A program made the translations under genes and the position numbers. DNA of 54,967 nucleotides from Acetobacterium wieringae (GTDB lineage Bacteria > Bacillota > Clostridia > Eubacteriales > Eubacteriaceae), in assembly GCF_001766835.1 (NCBI RefSeq), contig NZ_LKEU01000028.1, positions 1 to 54,967 of the forward strand, given 5' to 3'. Positions 16,515-24,688 of this stretch are shown here, one piece after another; the first letter of the stretch is position 1, and each line of letters opens with the position of its first letter. The notes beneath the pieces are model-generated. The model did no database searches, had not been told where the DNA came from, and worked only from the letters and a program-made list of their open reading frames with translations.

Positions 16515-17584
16515 TCCTTTTTTAGATCCGTGACGTCTTTTGAGGCAAATAAGGAAATAATATAACCACCAATTACCTTAATCGTACCCATTATCGGCAC
16601 TGCCATAATCATCCCGACACCGCCAAACATGGCGCCGAAAAAGAAGATTGAGAAAATAATAAAGACCGGATGAAGCCCCACATTGCCGGACATCAGGGCT
16701 GGTGCCAAAAAATTGCCGCACACTACCTGAACCACGCCAATCACAATCAACATTGGAATCATCATCATTGGATTGGTGAATAGTACCAGCAGCATAATCA
16801 CAATGGTACCCACCGCTGGTCCAAAATAAGGCACCATCGTGGTAACCCCGGCGATTACGCCGATAATACTGGCATAGGGGAGTCCCAGAAAAAAAGCTCC
16901 AATCCCGGTGGCAATCCCAGCGATCAGCGAAGTCAAACCCTGTCCCTTGATAAAACCGCCAATGACCAGATCAATATCACAACACATTTTTAGCATACTA
17001 TTACGATACTGTAGTGGAACCAGATACATAATCCCCTTAATAAAGAATTCTTTATCGATCATCAGAAAAATGGTCACCAGTGGAACAATGATAATGTTCA
17101 TCAGCTGCCCACTGTTCTGAATCAGCGCATTCGAAATCCCCTGAAGTGCTGTTGCAAATCCCTGCAGGACATTTCCCAACACTTGCTCCAGATTGAAAAA
17201 CTGAGTAATATCATATCCAGTAAAATTTGAAATATAGTCCGATAGATTGGTTATGTAGGTCTGCATCTGCGTTACAAAGCTTGGAATGCTCTTGATCATA
17301 CTGGCTATATTGGTAATCAGACTGGGAATAAAACTCATGAAAGCGCCAATCACCAGTGCCAGAACCGCAAAAAACACGATCAATACCGAACTGCCCCGGC
17401 TTAACCCTTTATTTTCAAGAATCCTGACCAGTGGATTAAGCAGATAAGCCAACACAATCGCAAAAAAGAAGGGTGCGAACATTCCGGCCAGCGTTGGCCA
17501 GATAAAAAAGCACAGCGCCGCAATTAAAACGACGACAATAAGGTTAAGAAATAACAATCTCTTTTTGTTTGATGAATCTTCCAT
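16511..17584 (-). CDS. AI-2E family permease
   Basis: Polytopic membrane protein (357 aa) of the AI-2E/PerM/YtvI family. It has paired N-terminal helices, a large middle soluble or amphipathic region (about 80-150) and a C-terminal bundle with GQGLTSLIAG, YASIIGVIAGVTTMVPYFGPAVG and a PxxxG-rich end. Members export small molecules or ions in different species, so no substrate is assigned. Its start overlaps the stop of the PRC-barrel-like gene by one base, suggesting co-translation. No separate terminator is visible before the alaS promoter. Confidence 0.85.
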   Translation of the reverse strand: MEDSSNKKRLLFLNLIVVVLIAALCFFIWPTLAGMFAPFFFAIVLAYLLNPLVRILENKGLSRGSSVLIVFFAVLALVIGAFMSFIPSLITNIASMIKSIPSFVTQMQTYITNLSDYISNFTGYDITQFFNLEQVLGNVLQGFATALQGISNALIQNSGQLMNIIIVPLVTIFLMIDKEFFIKGIMYLVPLQYRNSMLKMCCDIDLVIGGFIKGQGLTSLIAGIATGIGAFFLGLPYASIIGVIAGVTTMVPYFGPAVGTIVIMLLVLFTNPMMMIPMLIVIGVVQVVCGNFLAPALMSGNVGLHPVFIIFSIFFFGAMFGGVGMIMAVPIMGTIKVIGGYIISLFASKDVTDLKKD

Positions 17585-18111
17585 TATTTAACCCCCAGCA
17601 ATTTATTGGCGATGCCTGTCCCCTGATTTTTAAACCCGATATCAAACATCTCTTTTTCGTAATATAAGACCTGATCCTTATAGACCAGATCAGCGGCCGG
17701 AATGATCGCAAAGCCATGATCGATGTCATCAAAAAAACTTCGGGAAATTTCATATTCAGTAATAGCAAATGTATCATCTTCAATGGTCGCATTGACCACG
17801 TGCCCAAAAGCCTCCCCGTTTATATCCACGACCTGATAATCCATCAGTGGAAAAGCCTCTTCCAGATACGCTTTCACTTTTTTGCCGTTGACTTTAATAA
17901 TGTCTTTTTCGTTTCCGATCACCATCCGTTTGTAATTAACGTCGACAATATTTTCAGGTTTGAAAAACTGAGCCTTGGAGAGAATACCGCCGGGATTGAT
18001 CACCAGATATTTCACAACGTGATCCACCACCACCAGACTCTTGACCAGTCCATGACGTCGGCCATTATTTTGAGAAATAACCACCACATTGAGTAAAATG
18101 TTCGCTTTCAT
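17584..18111 (-). CDS. PRC-barrel-like protein
   Basis: 175-residue soluble protein with two beta-rich segments that look like PRC-barrel units. One is around SLVVVDHVVKYLVINPGG (about 25-45), the other around YQVVDINGEAFGHVVNATI (about 92-110), followed by EYEISRSFFDDI. PRC-barrels mediate RNA or protein contacts (as in RimM), but no role is known for this type. It is translationally coupled to the AI-2E permease. Confidence 0.62.
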   Translation of the reverse strand: MKANILLNVVVISQNNGRRHGLVKSLVVVDHVVKYLVINPGGILSKAQFFKPENIVDVNYKRMVIGNEKDIIKVNGKKVKAYLEEAFPLMDYQVVDINGEAFGHVVNATIEDDTFAITEYEISRSFFDDIDHGFAIIPAADLVYKDQVLYYEKEMFDIGFKNQGTGIANKLLGVK

Positions 18112-18140
18112 TTTGTGTTCCTTTCTTTTTTTGTCATTGT

Positions 18141-18180
18141 GTTTATTTTACCCTATTATTGTTTATCTTACCCTATTATT
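18141..18180. repeat. Tandem 20-bp repeat upstream of the PRC-barrel gene
   Basis: GTTTATTTTACCCTATTATT is followed at once by a copy differing at one base (GTTTATCTTACCCTATTATT). It lies 30-70 bases before the PRC-barrel start, where a promoter or operator would be. Confidence 0.8.
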
Positions 18181-18241
18181 TTTTTTATGGCAATGTCGAT
18201 TTTTCTTTTTTTGTAAACAAAAGGACGCTCTAATGCAACTT

Positions 18242-18877
18242 CTATTTAATAATCGCCAATTCATCTTTAACATTAAAGGCTACATTGAGATGCCTGGCGC
18301 TAAAATGATTGACATGGCCGCCGATTTTTTTATCATCAGAGATAAAATGAAAGTGCCACCCCACCACGTTTATACCCTGCGCCGAGGCCGGGCAAAAAAT
18401 CCCTACTAGGCAACCGTTAATGTTTTTTAAAACCACCACCGATTGGTCACTGACAATTCTATCCAGCGCTTCATAGGGCTTTTTCTGGGGCCACACTCCA
18501 TGAATCTCAATACTCTCAAATTCCCCTGAAATTCTGGCCAATATCGGGTTTTCAGGATGGGCAATAGCGTGATTAAGCTTTTCACCCGCACAAATCATAT
18601 CGCCGTTTATTGCCAATATCTGACCCTCACATTTCCCCAAAGCACCCAGGGTTGCAAAAGGTGTTGTGTCTGCCAAACCCGCCACTTCAATGGAGCAATC
18701 TCCTAACGCACGATATACCACGCCATCGACAACAATCATTTCGCCATTGAGTTTATCAAACGTGCCAAATCCGGTGTCGCCAAAGGTTAACATCTTTTTT
18801 ACCGAGATTATTCCATCATACCCTTTGTTTTTAAAAGCCGTCAGCGTTGAAACCTGAAATAGTTTATTATTCCTCAT
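18242..18877 (-). CDS. alsD: Alpha-acetolactate decarboxylase
   Basis: Converts 2-acetolactate to acetoin with CO2 release (BudA/AlsD family). The N-terminus LFQVSTLTAFKNKGYDG and FGTFDKLNGEMIVVDG (with conserved E46) are family hallmarks. The zinc ligands fall in GWHFHFISDDKKIGGH (H175, H177, H188). At 211 aa it is somewhat shorter than the typical 235-260, but all metal residues are present. No acetolactate synthase is nearby, so it may draw on branched-chain acetolactate. It stands alone between the PRC-barrel gene and iscU. Confidence 0.9.
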   Translation of the reverse strand: MRNNKLFQVSTLTAFKNKGYDGIISVKKMLTFGDTGFGTFDKLNGEMIVVDGVVYRALGDCSIEVAGLADTTPFATLGALGKCEGQILAINGDMICAGEKLNHAIAHPENPILARISGEFESIEIHGVWPQKKPYEALDRIVSDQSVVVLKNINGCLVGIFCPASAQGINVVGWHFHFISDDKKIGGHVNHFSARHLNVAFNVKDELAIIK

Positions 18878-18896
18878 GCGAAGTCCTCCATTTTTT

Positions 18897-18938
18897 CAAA
18901 AGAAAGACGCAGTCTCCAGTAACAGAAACTGCGTCTTT
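18897..18938 (-). terminator. Intrinsic terminator after iscU
   Basis: AAAGACGCAGT and its complement form a stem of about 14 bp with an 8-base loop, followed on the minus strand by CTTTTG. It ends the iscR-iscS-iscU unit. Confidence 0.8.
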
Positions 18939-18951
18939 GCCGTCTATATGA

Positions 18952-19332
18952 CTATTGTTGTGCTTTTTTATTGTGATAGTCTTCAATCGCAGCCTGAATC
19001 GCTTCCGCTGCCAGCACTGAACAGTGAATTTTTTCAGCAGGCAATCCGCCTAAGGCATCAACGACATCCGAGTTTTTAAATTTTCCCGCTTCTTCAATAC
19101 TCTTACCGATAATCATATCGGTAGCCATGCTACTACTGGCTACTGCAGCCCCGCAGCCAAAGGTTTTAAAGGACGCATCCTCGATGATACCGTCATCGTT
19201 AATCTTCAGGAAGATTTTCATAATATCACCACAAGCAGGGCTGCCAACCTGACCAATACCGTTTGCTCCTTCAATCTCACCCACGTGTTTGGGACAGGTA
19301 AAATTCTCCATTACTACATCTGTATATTCCAT
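18952..19332 (-). CDS. iscU: IscU/NifU-type Fe-S scaffold
   Basis: 126-residue scaffold on which IscS-derived sulfur and iron assemble into clusters. The three ligand cysteines are all present: C34 in PACGD, C60 in FGCGAA and C104 in HCSVLA. It lacks the C-terminal NifU extension. It sits downstream of iscS with a clear AAGGAG, as last gene of the isc operon. Confidence 0.93.
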   Translation of the reverse strand: MEYTDVVMENFTCPKHVGEIEGANGIGQVGSPACGDIMKIFLKINDDGIIEDASFKTFGCGAAVASSSMATDMIIGKSIEEAGKFKNSDVVDALGGLPAEKIHCSVLAAEAIQAAIEDYHNKKAQQ

Positions 19333-19366
19333 TTTATTTTCTCCTTATTTATAGTTTAGTTTATTT

Positions 19367-20575
19367 TTAATGATGGTGGTGGTCGGCTTTATCAAAAACC
19401 GCATCATCAATCGGACAATCGGCATTGATTGGGGACATTTTTCGCAAACGCTCAATAATCTGGATCAGATTGTCAACTACATAGTTAATATCTTCTGCTG
19501 TTGTGTGTTTGCCAATCGTAAGTCGCAGTGATCCGTGGGCAACTCCCGCCGGTAAGCCAATCGCCAGCAACACATGGGATGGATCCAGCGACCCTGATGT
19601 ACAGGCCGACCCACTGGATCCAGCCACGCCGATGATATCCAAACTGAGTAGAATCGATTCCCCCTCAATATAATCAAAACAGAAATTCACATTTCCGGGC
19701 AACCGTTTTTCCGGATGACCGTTTAAACGAACCTGCGGGATATTATCCATGACCCCTTTAATCAGCAAATCTCGTAATTTCTTCATATGAGCAGCATTTT
19801 CTTCAAGCTGTTCCGTGGCCATTTCGGCGGCCTTACCAAAAGCCACTATTTCGGCGGTATTTTCTGTCCCAGCCCGTTTTTTTCGCTCCTGAGCGCCACC
19901 ATGGATTAAATTATCAATGGGTACCCCTTTTCGAATAAATAAAGCACCGATCCCTTTCGGGCCGTATATTTTATGCGCCGATACCGACAATAAATCAACG
20001 TTTAAATCCTTTACATCAACCGGGATATTCCCCAGGGCCTGAACCGCATCGGTGTGAAAAATAATTCCTTTTTCCTTGACAATCTCGCCAATTTCTTTGA
20101 TCGGTTCAATGGTTCCGATCTCATTGTTGGCAAACATGATTGTCACCAGAATCGTGTCTTTGCGGATGGCATTTCGTAAATCATCCAACGAGATCAAGCC
20201 ATATTCGTCAACCGGCAGATAGGTTACTTCAAAGCCCTGCTTTTCCAGATATTCACAGGTGTGAAGCACCGCATGATGCTCGATGGTAGAAGTGATAATG
20301 TGTTTTCCCTTAGCCTGATTTTTCATGGCAATGCCTTTAATGGCCCAGTTATCGGCTTCTGATCCACTTCCGGTAAAATAAATTTCCCGGGGATCGGCGT
20401 TGATGGCTTTAGCAATCTGGAGCCGGGCTGCCTCAATGCTTTTTTTAACGCCCCGGCCTTCGGTGTAAACGGAAGAAGGATTTCCGAAATATTCGGTAAA
20501 AAATGGCAACATGGTTTCAACAACGGCTGGATCAACAGGCGTTGTTGCGGCATGATCTAAATATATTCGTTTCAT
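19367..20575 (-). CDS. iscS: Cysteine desulfurase IscS/NifS
   Basis: PLP enzyme taking sulfur from cysteine for Fe-S clusters and tRNA thiolation. The opening IYLDHAATTPVDPAV, the PLP lysine K202 in SVSAHKIYGPKG and the mobile-loop catalytic C325 in SSGSACTSGS identify it; 402 aa is normal. Odd feature: the chain ends in DKADHHHH, a natural histidine tail that could bind metal. It lies between iscR and iscU. Confidence 0.95.
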   Translation of the reverse strand: MKRIYLDHAATTPVDPAVVETMLPFFTEYFGNPSSVYTEGRGVKKSIEAARLQIAKAINADPREIYFTGSGSEADNWAIKGIAMKNQAKGKHIITSTIEHHAVLHTCEYLEKQGFEVTYLPVDEYGLISLDDLRNAIRKDTILVTIMFANNEIGTIEPIKEIGEIVKEKGIIFHTDAVQALGNIPVDVKDLNVDLLSVSAHKIYGPKGIGALFIRKGVPIDNLIHGGAQERKKRAGTENTAEIVAFGKAAEMATEQLEENAAHMKKLRDLLIKGVMDNIPQVRLNGHPEKRLPGNVNFCFDYIEGESILLSLDIIGVAGSSGSACTSGSLDPSHVLLAIGLPAGVAHGSLRLTIGKHTTAEDINYVVDNLIQIIERLRKMSPINADCPIDDAVFDKADHHHH

Positions 20576-20595
20576 AACAATTACCTCTTTCTTGA

Positions 20596-21003
20596 TTATT
20601 TACTTAATAAGTCCTGTAATGTGCGATTGTCAATGACATTACTGATACTGTCGCTAATATCTTTCCAAAGCCCTCTGGTCACGCACTCCGGTGATTTGAC
20701 ACAGGTAAGCTTCCCACCGCCATCAATACATTCTGCTAATTCGATCGGACCTTCAAGTGCTCTGATAATTTCACCAACAGTAATATCACCAGGCTCCCGA
20801 GCTAACACATAGCCACCCCGGGCACCTCTAATGCTTTTGACCAGACCGGCGTTTTTTAAGGTTGAAAAAAGCTGTTCCATGTAAGAATCCGAAAAATTTT
20901 GCTTTTCGGCGATTTCCTTAATTGAAACCGGACCATCTCCAAATTGAAGCGCCAATTCCACCATGGCAAGCACACCATATCGTCCTTTTGTTGAAAGTCT
21001 CAA
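20596..21003 (-). CDS. iscR: IscR-like Rrf2 regulator of Fe-S assembly
   Basis: Rrf2-family winged-helix repressor, 135 aa. It opens MRLSTKGRYGVLAMVELA, with a recognition helix around DSYMEQLFSTLKNAGLV. Three cysteines at 92, 101 and 107 (AECIDGGGKLTCVKSPEC) match the [2Fe-2S] ligands of IscR. The TTG at 21003 is chosen because GGAGG lies eight bases upstream and it gives the family N-terminus; a GTG at 21012 abuts the ribosome site. It heads iscR-iscS-iscU and probably represses it when clusters are sufficient. Confidence 0.9.
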   Translation of the reverse strand: MRLSTKGRYGVLAMVELALQFGDGPVSIKEIAEKQNFSDSYMEQLFSTLKNAGLVKSIRGARGGYVLAREPGDITVGEIIRALEGPIELAECIDGGGKLTCVKSPECVTRGLWKDISDSISNVIDNRTLQDLLSK

Positions 21004-21021
21004 TTGCAACACCTCCCTGGA

Positions 21022-21077
21022 TTATTTCCGAGTATTCCACCGGGATTTAATGTCATTATAGCACGAATTTTAAATTT
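21022..21077 (-). promoter_or_regulatory. isc operon promoter with candidate IscR site
   Basis: Minus strand TTGAAA and TATAAT with a 16-base spacer lie about 50 bases before iscR. Immediately downstream, CCCGGTGGAATACTCGG resembles Rrf2/IscR operators (CCCGA...TCGG type), where bound repressor would block the start site. The operator call is by resemblance only. Confidence 0.55.
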
Positions 21078-21102
21078 TTCAAGAGGTAAATAAAAAAAGT
21101 TT

Positions 21103-21143
21103 CAAAAAAAAGACCCAAGCTCCGGAAAACCAGAGCATGGATC
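21103..21143 (-). terminator. Terminator of the scpA-to-ispH operon
   Basis: Minus strand GATCCATGCTCTGG pairs with CCGGAGCTTGGGTC (13 of 14 positions), followed by eight T. It ends the long operon before the isc promoter. Confidence 0.85.
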
Positions 21144-21160
21144 TTTTAATTAATGCATTC

Positions 21161-23416
21161 TTATTTTTCGTCTTCGCTATCTCCGAAAAGACCATCGAAT
21201 AAGTTACCGAATGAATCCCCAAGAGTTACATTAGCGGTTTCTTCATAAACTGTTTTATTCCGATTGTTGCTGCTATGGTTTTGTTGCGGTCTACGATTTC
21301 TATCACCGCCACCATAGTTGCTGGATCTTTCGCGATCACCTGAACTGGCATTGCTGCTGTTACTGCTTCGTGGTGTAGGAGCCGGACGTGCAGGCGCTTC
21401 TTCAGTTGCTTTTTTACTTAAGCTGATTTTTTCTTTTTCAGGATTAATGCCGATGATTTTTACTTTTAAGACATCACCAGTATTTAAAACTGAAGCAACC
21501 GATTCAACCCGGTTGTAGCTGATTTCAGAAACGTGAATTAAACCTTCAACACCTGGAATCACTTCAGCAAAGGCACCAAAATCTAAAATGTTCGTGATGG
21601 TAACTTCTACTTCATCATCAACATTATATTTAGCAATGAAATCATCCCAGGGACGATCCATTAATGCTTTAACGCTTAATTTGATTTTTTTGTCTTCATC
21701 ATTTTTAGCGATTACCTTGGCTTCAATTTCCTGGCCTTTTTCAACAATATCTTTCGGCTCATTAATTTTTTCCCAAGTCAGATCGGAGCGATGAACAAAC
21801 CCATCGATACCGTCAAGATCGACAAAGATTCCGAAGTTCGTAATGGTTTTAACCACACCCTTGACGACATCATCCACGTTTAATTCGTCAAAACGCTTGT
21901 CTTTCATTTCTTTGACTTGTTCCCGACGTTCTTTCATATCTTTTTCCAGAATAATTTTTTGAGAAAGAATCGCACGACGTCGTTTAGGATTGTAATCAAT
22001 GATGATCCCTTTAACTTTTTCGCCGATCAGGGTGTTCAAATCTTTAACGTAACGAACATGATATTGTGACGCTGGCATATAAATATCGGTAAATCCGATA
22101 TCAACAATTAAACCATTTCCAGAAATATCTTTGATTGTTCCTTCTAAGATCGTTTTATTATCAAAGGCGTCACTTAACTGTTTCTGTACGAGACGGTTAT
22201 CATATTTGATTTTTGAAAGTTTTACATTTCCTGAACCCTCATTTAAATCCGTTACGATACACCAAACTTTGTCTCCTAATTGTACAAGTTCAGATAATAC
22301 CTCATCGCTTCTCCATGTGAAATCATTCTTTTTGATGATACCATCTGCTTTGTAGCCAATGTTTAAGATTACTTCATCTTCGGCAATGTGGATAACTTCA
22401 CCTTCGATTTCAGCACCCCGACGAATTGTTTTTAATGATTCTTCAATTTCAGCAGCGAAATCGAAATTAGCATCATCATACTCGTCTTTTTCAATGGTTT
22501 CCACCACTTCCTCAACTACAACAGGTGGCTGTTCTTCAGTCGCCACTTCTACGACCACGTTTTCCTCAGCAATTTTGTTTTGCTCTTCCATACCTTCCAA
22601 TACCTCCTTAACGATCCAATCCGGTGTTGACGCTCCTGCCGTAATACCAATTTTTTGGTATTTCATTACCTCAGAGAGATCTAAATCCCGGATGGTTTCT
22701 ATGTGACAAGTTTTTTCGCAATGGGATTTACAGATATCCACCAATTTTTGGGTGTTCGAACTGTGGTATCCACCGATTACGATCATATATTCTACTTCTT
22801 TTGCAGTTTTTGCTGCCGCTGCTTGTCTTTCAGCGGTGGCACTGCAAATAGTATTAAATATAACAACTTCTTTGACTCTTGACCGGATCGCATCACAAAT
22901 TTCATTGAATCTGGATTCGATGATGGTGGTCTGAGCCACGATACATATTCTATCATATCTTTCAATATTTTCCAACTGATTTATATCATTAATTATTAAA
23001 GCTTTTTCCCTACACCAGCCGTTAGCTCCAATTACCTCCGGATGATCCTTGTTTCCCACAATAACGATCTGATATCCGGCCGCATCATGGCTTTCAACTT
23101 TTTTTTGAACCGCCCGAACAAAAGGACAAGTGGCATTGATGATAGGAAGTCCTTTTTCCCTGATCGCTTCAATAATATTCTTGCCAACCCCATGTGAGCG
23201 CAGAATGATACAGCCGCTATCAATGTTTACAATATCCTCGTCTGCAATAATTGTTACGCCCTGATCAGCCAAACGGTTGGTTTCCTGACGGTTATGGCTG
23301 ATGGGTCCCAATGTATATATTTTTTCCGGACCGGACTCAAGTGTATCCTGAACCATTTTCATGGCGTTTTCGATTCCAAAACAATAACCCGCCTTGTCGG
23401 CTATAATTATTTCCAT
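21161..23416 (-). CDS. ispH: IspH (HMBPP reductase) fused to S1 RNA-binding domains
   Basis: Two-part protein, 751 aa. Residues 1-280 are IspH, the last step of the MEP isoprenoid pathway, with [4Fe-4S] cysteines C12, C97 and C191 and the motif IGITAGASTPDWIV. An acidic linker (280-325) leads to four S1-type OB repeats (about 330-665, e.g. VKGVVKTITNFGIFVDLDG and HVSEISYNRV). The end is a low-complexity Ser/Asn/Arg tail (670-735). Such fusions are known in Clostridia, where they may supply the S1-like ribosomal function. It follows plsC by 7 bases. Confidence 0.95.
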   Translation of the reverse strand: MEIIIADKAGYCFGIENAMKMVQDTLESGPEKIYTLGPISHNRQETNRLADQGVTIIADEDIVNIDSGCIILRSHGVGKNIIEAIREKGLPIINATCPFVRAVQKKVESHDAAGYQIVIVGNKDHPEVIGANGWCREKALIINDINQLENIERYDRICIVAQTTIIESRFNEICDAIRSRVKEVVIFNTICSATAERQAAAAKTAKEVEYMIVIGGYHSSNTQKLVDICKSHCEKTCHIETIRDLDLSEVMKYQKIGITAGASTPDWIVKEVLEGMEEQNKIAEENVVVEVATEEQPPVVVEEVVETIEKDEYDDANFDFAAEIEESLKTIRRGAEIEGEVIHIAEDEVILNIGYKADGIIKKNDFTWRSDEVLSELVQLGDKVWCIVTDLNEGSGNVKLSKIKYDNRLVQKQLSDAFDNKTILEGTIKDISGNGLIVDIGFTDIYMPASQYHVRYVKDLNTLIGEKVKGIIIDYNPKRRRAILSQKIILEKDMKERREQVKEMKDKRFDELNVDDVVKGVVKTITNFGIFVDLDGIDGFVHRSDLTWEKINEPKDIVEKGQEIEAKVIAKNDEDKKIKLSVKALMDRPWDDFIAKYNVDDEVEVTITNILDFGAFAEVIPGVEGLIHVSEISYNRVESVASVLNTGDVLKVKIIGINPEKEKISLSKKATEEAPARPAPTPRSSNSSNASSGDRERSSNYGGGDRNRRPQQNHSSNNRNKTVYEETANVTLGDSFGNLFDGLFGDSEDEK

Positions 23417-23423
23417 ATTAACC

Positions 23424-24005
23424 TCAAGTCAATTCCAATCCATAAACTGTATCCATAATTTTCTCACTGAGCTGCCGGGTTTCTTCATCTGTCAGTTTTT
23501 TTCCATAGTATTCTTCCAGATAAACGGGCTTGCCAATAATAATTTCGATTTTACTTCTAAACCGGTAGTGTCCTTTGATCCGCACCGGAACAATCGGCGA
23601 TTTTGTCTTGATCGCAAAGACGACAAAACCACTGGCCGGTGGGGTTCGATCTTCCGGGTTAACCCGATGCCCTTCCGGAAAAATCCCCAGAACCTTGTCT
23701 TCCTTGAGAATTTTTAAGGATGTCTTAATGGTTTCCACCCCGACCTTTTCGCGATTAACCGGAAAGGCATTGACCTTTTTGAAAAACCAGCTCAACAAGG
23801 GATTTTTAAACAGCTCCACCTTGGCCATATAGTGGATTTCCCGGGGGGTTGTAAAGGAAATGACGACCGGATCAATATTACTGATGTGATTGGGGCAGAT
23901 CAGTGCACCACCGCTCTTTGGAATGTTCTCCTTGCCGGTAATGGTGATTCGAAAAAGAATCAAACTAAGCAGATAAGTTAAAAATCGGCCAATTTTATAA
24001 ATCAT
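23424..24005 (-). CDS. plsC: 1-acyl-sn-glycerol-3-phosphate acyltransferase
   Basis: Membrane-associated acyltransferase making phosphatidic acid, 193 aa. The NHxxxxD catalytic motif is NHISNIDP (H40, D45), and the glycerol-phosphate-binding motif is GIFPEGHR near 113. One N-terminal hydrophobic helix anchors it. The ATG at 24005 overlaps the cmk stop (ATGA) with GAGG seven bases upstream; a TTG two codons earlier lacks support. cmk-plsC-ispH is a common Clostridia order. Confidence 0.93.
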   Translation of the reverse strand: MIYKIGRFLTYLLSLILFRITITGKENIPKSGGALICPNHISNIDPVVISFTTPREIHYMAKVELFKNPLLSWFFKKVNAFPVNREKVGVETIKTSLKILKEDKVLGIFPEGHRVNPEDRTPPASGFVVFAIKTKSPIVPVRIKGHYRFRSKIEIIIGKPVYLEEYYGKKLTDEETRQLSEKIMDTVYGLELT

Positions 24006-24655
24006 CGGCAAACCTCATCAATATAGGTTTTCATTTCCTGGTATACTTCTTCGATGCTTTTCCCGGTGGTGTCAACGACAATGGCATCGGCAACCTTCAC
24101 CAATGGACCTTCTGAGCGATTGCGATCATTCGTGTCGCGCTTCTCGATGTCGTTTTTGATTTCTGCCAGCGCTTTACCGTTGCCTTTTTCATCCAATTCA
24201 ATTTTTCTGCGTTTTGCCCGTTCCAGAACATCGGCATCCAGAAAAAACTTCACTTGCGCATCCGGTAAAACCACTGAACCAATGTCTCTACCATCCATGA
24301 CCACCTCATGATCTTTGGCATATTCCCGTTGTTGAGCAACCATCAGATCCCGAACCGCTTTGATCCTGGCCACATCGGAAGTATGCCGGGAAACCAGGGG
24401 CGTCCTAATTTCCTGGGTAACATCTTTTTCATTACAAAATACCTGATTCCCCTCAAAGCGGATCACAGTCGACTGGGCAATTTTTATAATATCATCCTCG
24501 TTATCAAAACGATCACCGATCTGATTTAAAACGCAATGGGCAATACACCGATACATGGCACCCGTGTCCAGATAAGTCATGTTATAGGCGGCGGCTATTT
24601 TTTTTGCGATCGTACTTTTTCCTGCGCCAGCAGGTCCGTCAATGGCAATTTGCAT
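24002..24655 (-). CDS. cmk: Cytidylate kinase
   Basis: Phosphorylates CMP and dCMP; 217 aa. P-loop GPAGAGKSTIAKK at 8-20, then YLDTGAMYRCIA, VMDGRDIGSVVLPDA and the lid region KRDTNDRNRSEGPL identify the bacterial Cmk family. It starts at an ATG after GGGAGAG and overlaps plsC by four bases. Confidence 0.96.
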   Translation of the reverse strand: MQIAIDGPAGAGKSTIAKKIAAAYNMTYLDTGAMYRCIAHCVLNQIGDRFDNEDDIIKIAQSTVIRFEGNQVFCNEKDVTQEIRTPLVSRHTSDVARIKAVRDLMVAQQREYAKDHEVVMDGRDIGSVVLPDAQVKFFLDADVLERAKRRKIELDEKGNGKALAEIKNDIEKRDTNDRNRSEGPLVKVADAIVVDTTGKSIEEVYQEMKTYIDEVCR

Positions 24656-24688
24656 CTTACTCTCCCTCTTTCAACTCTTTACAAAAAA

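Noticed and set aside
22359..22706. Long plus-strand frame rich in Ser and Thr opposite ispH
   Set aside because: Antisense shadow of the acidic linker and S1 part of IspH-S1. No ribosome site and no known family.
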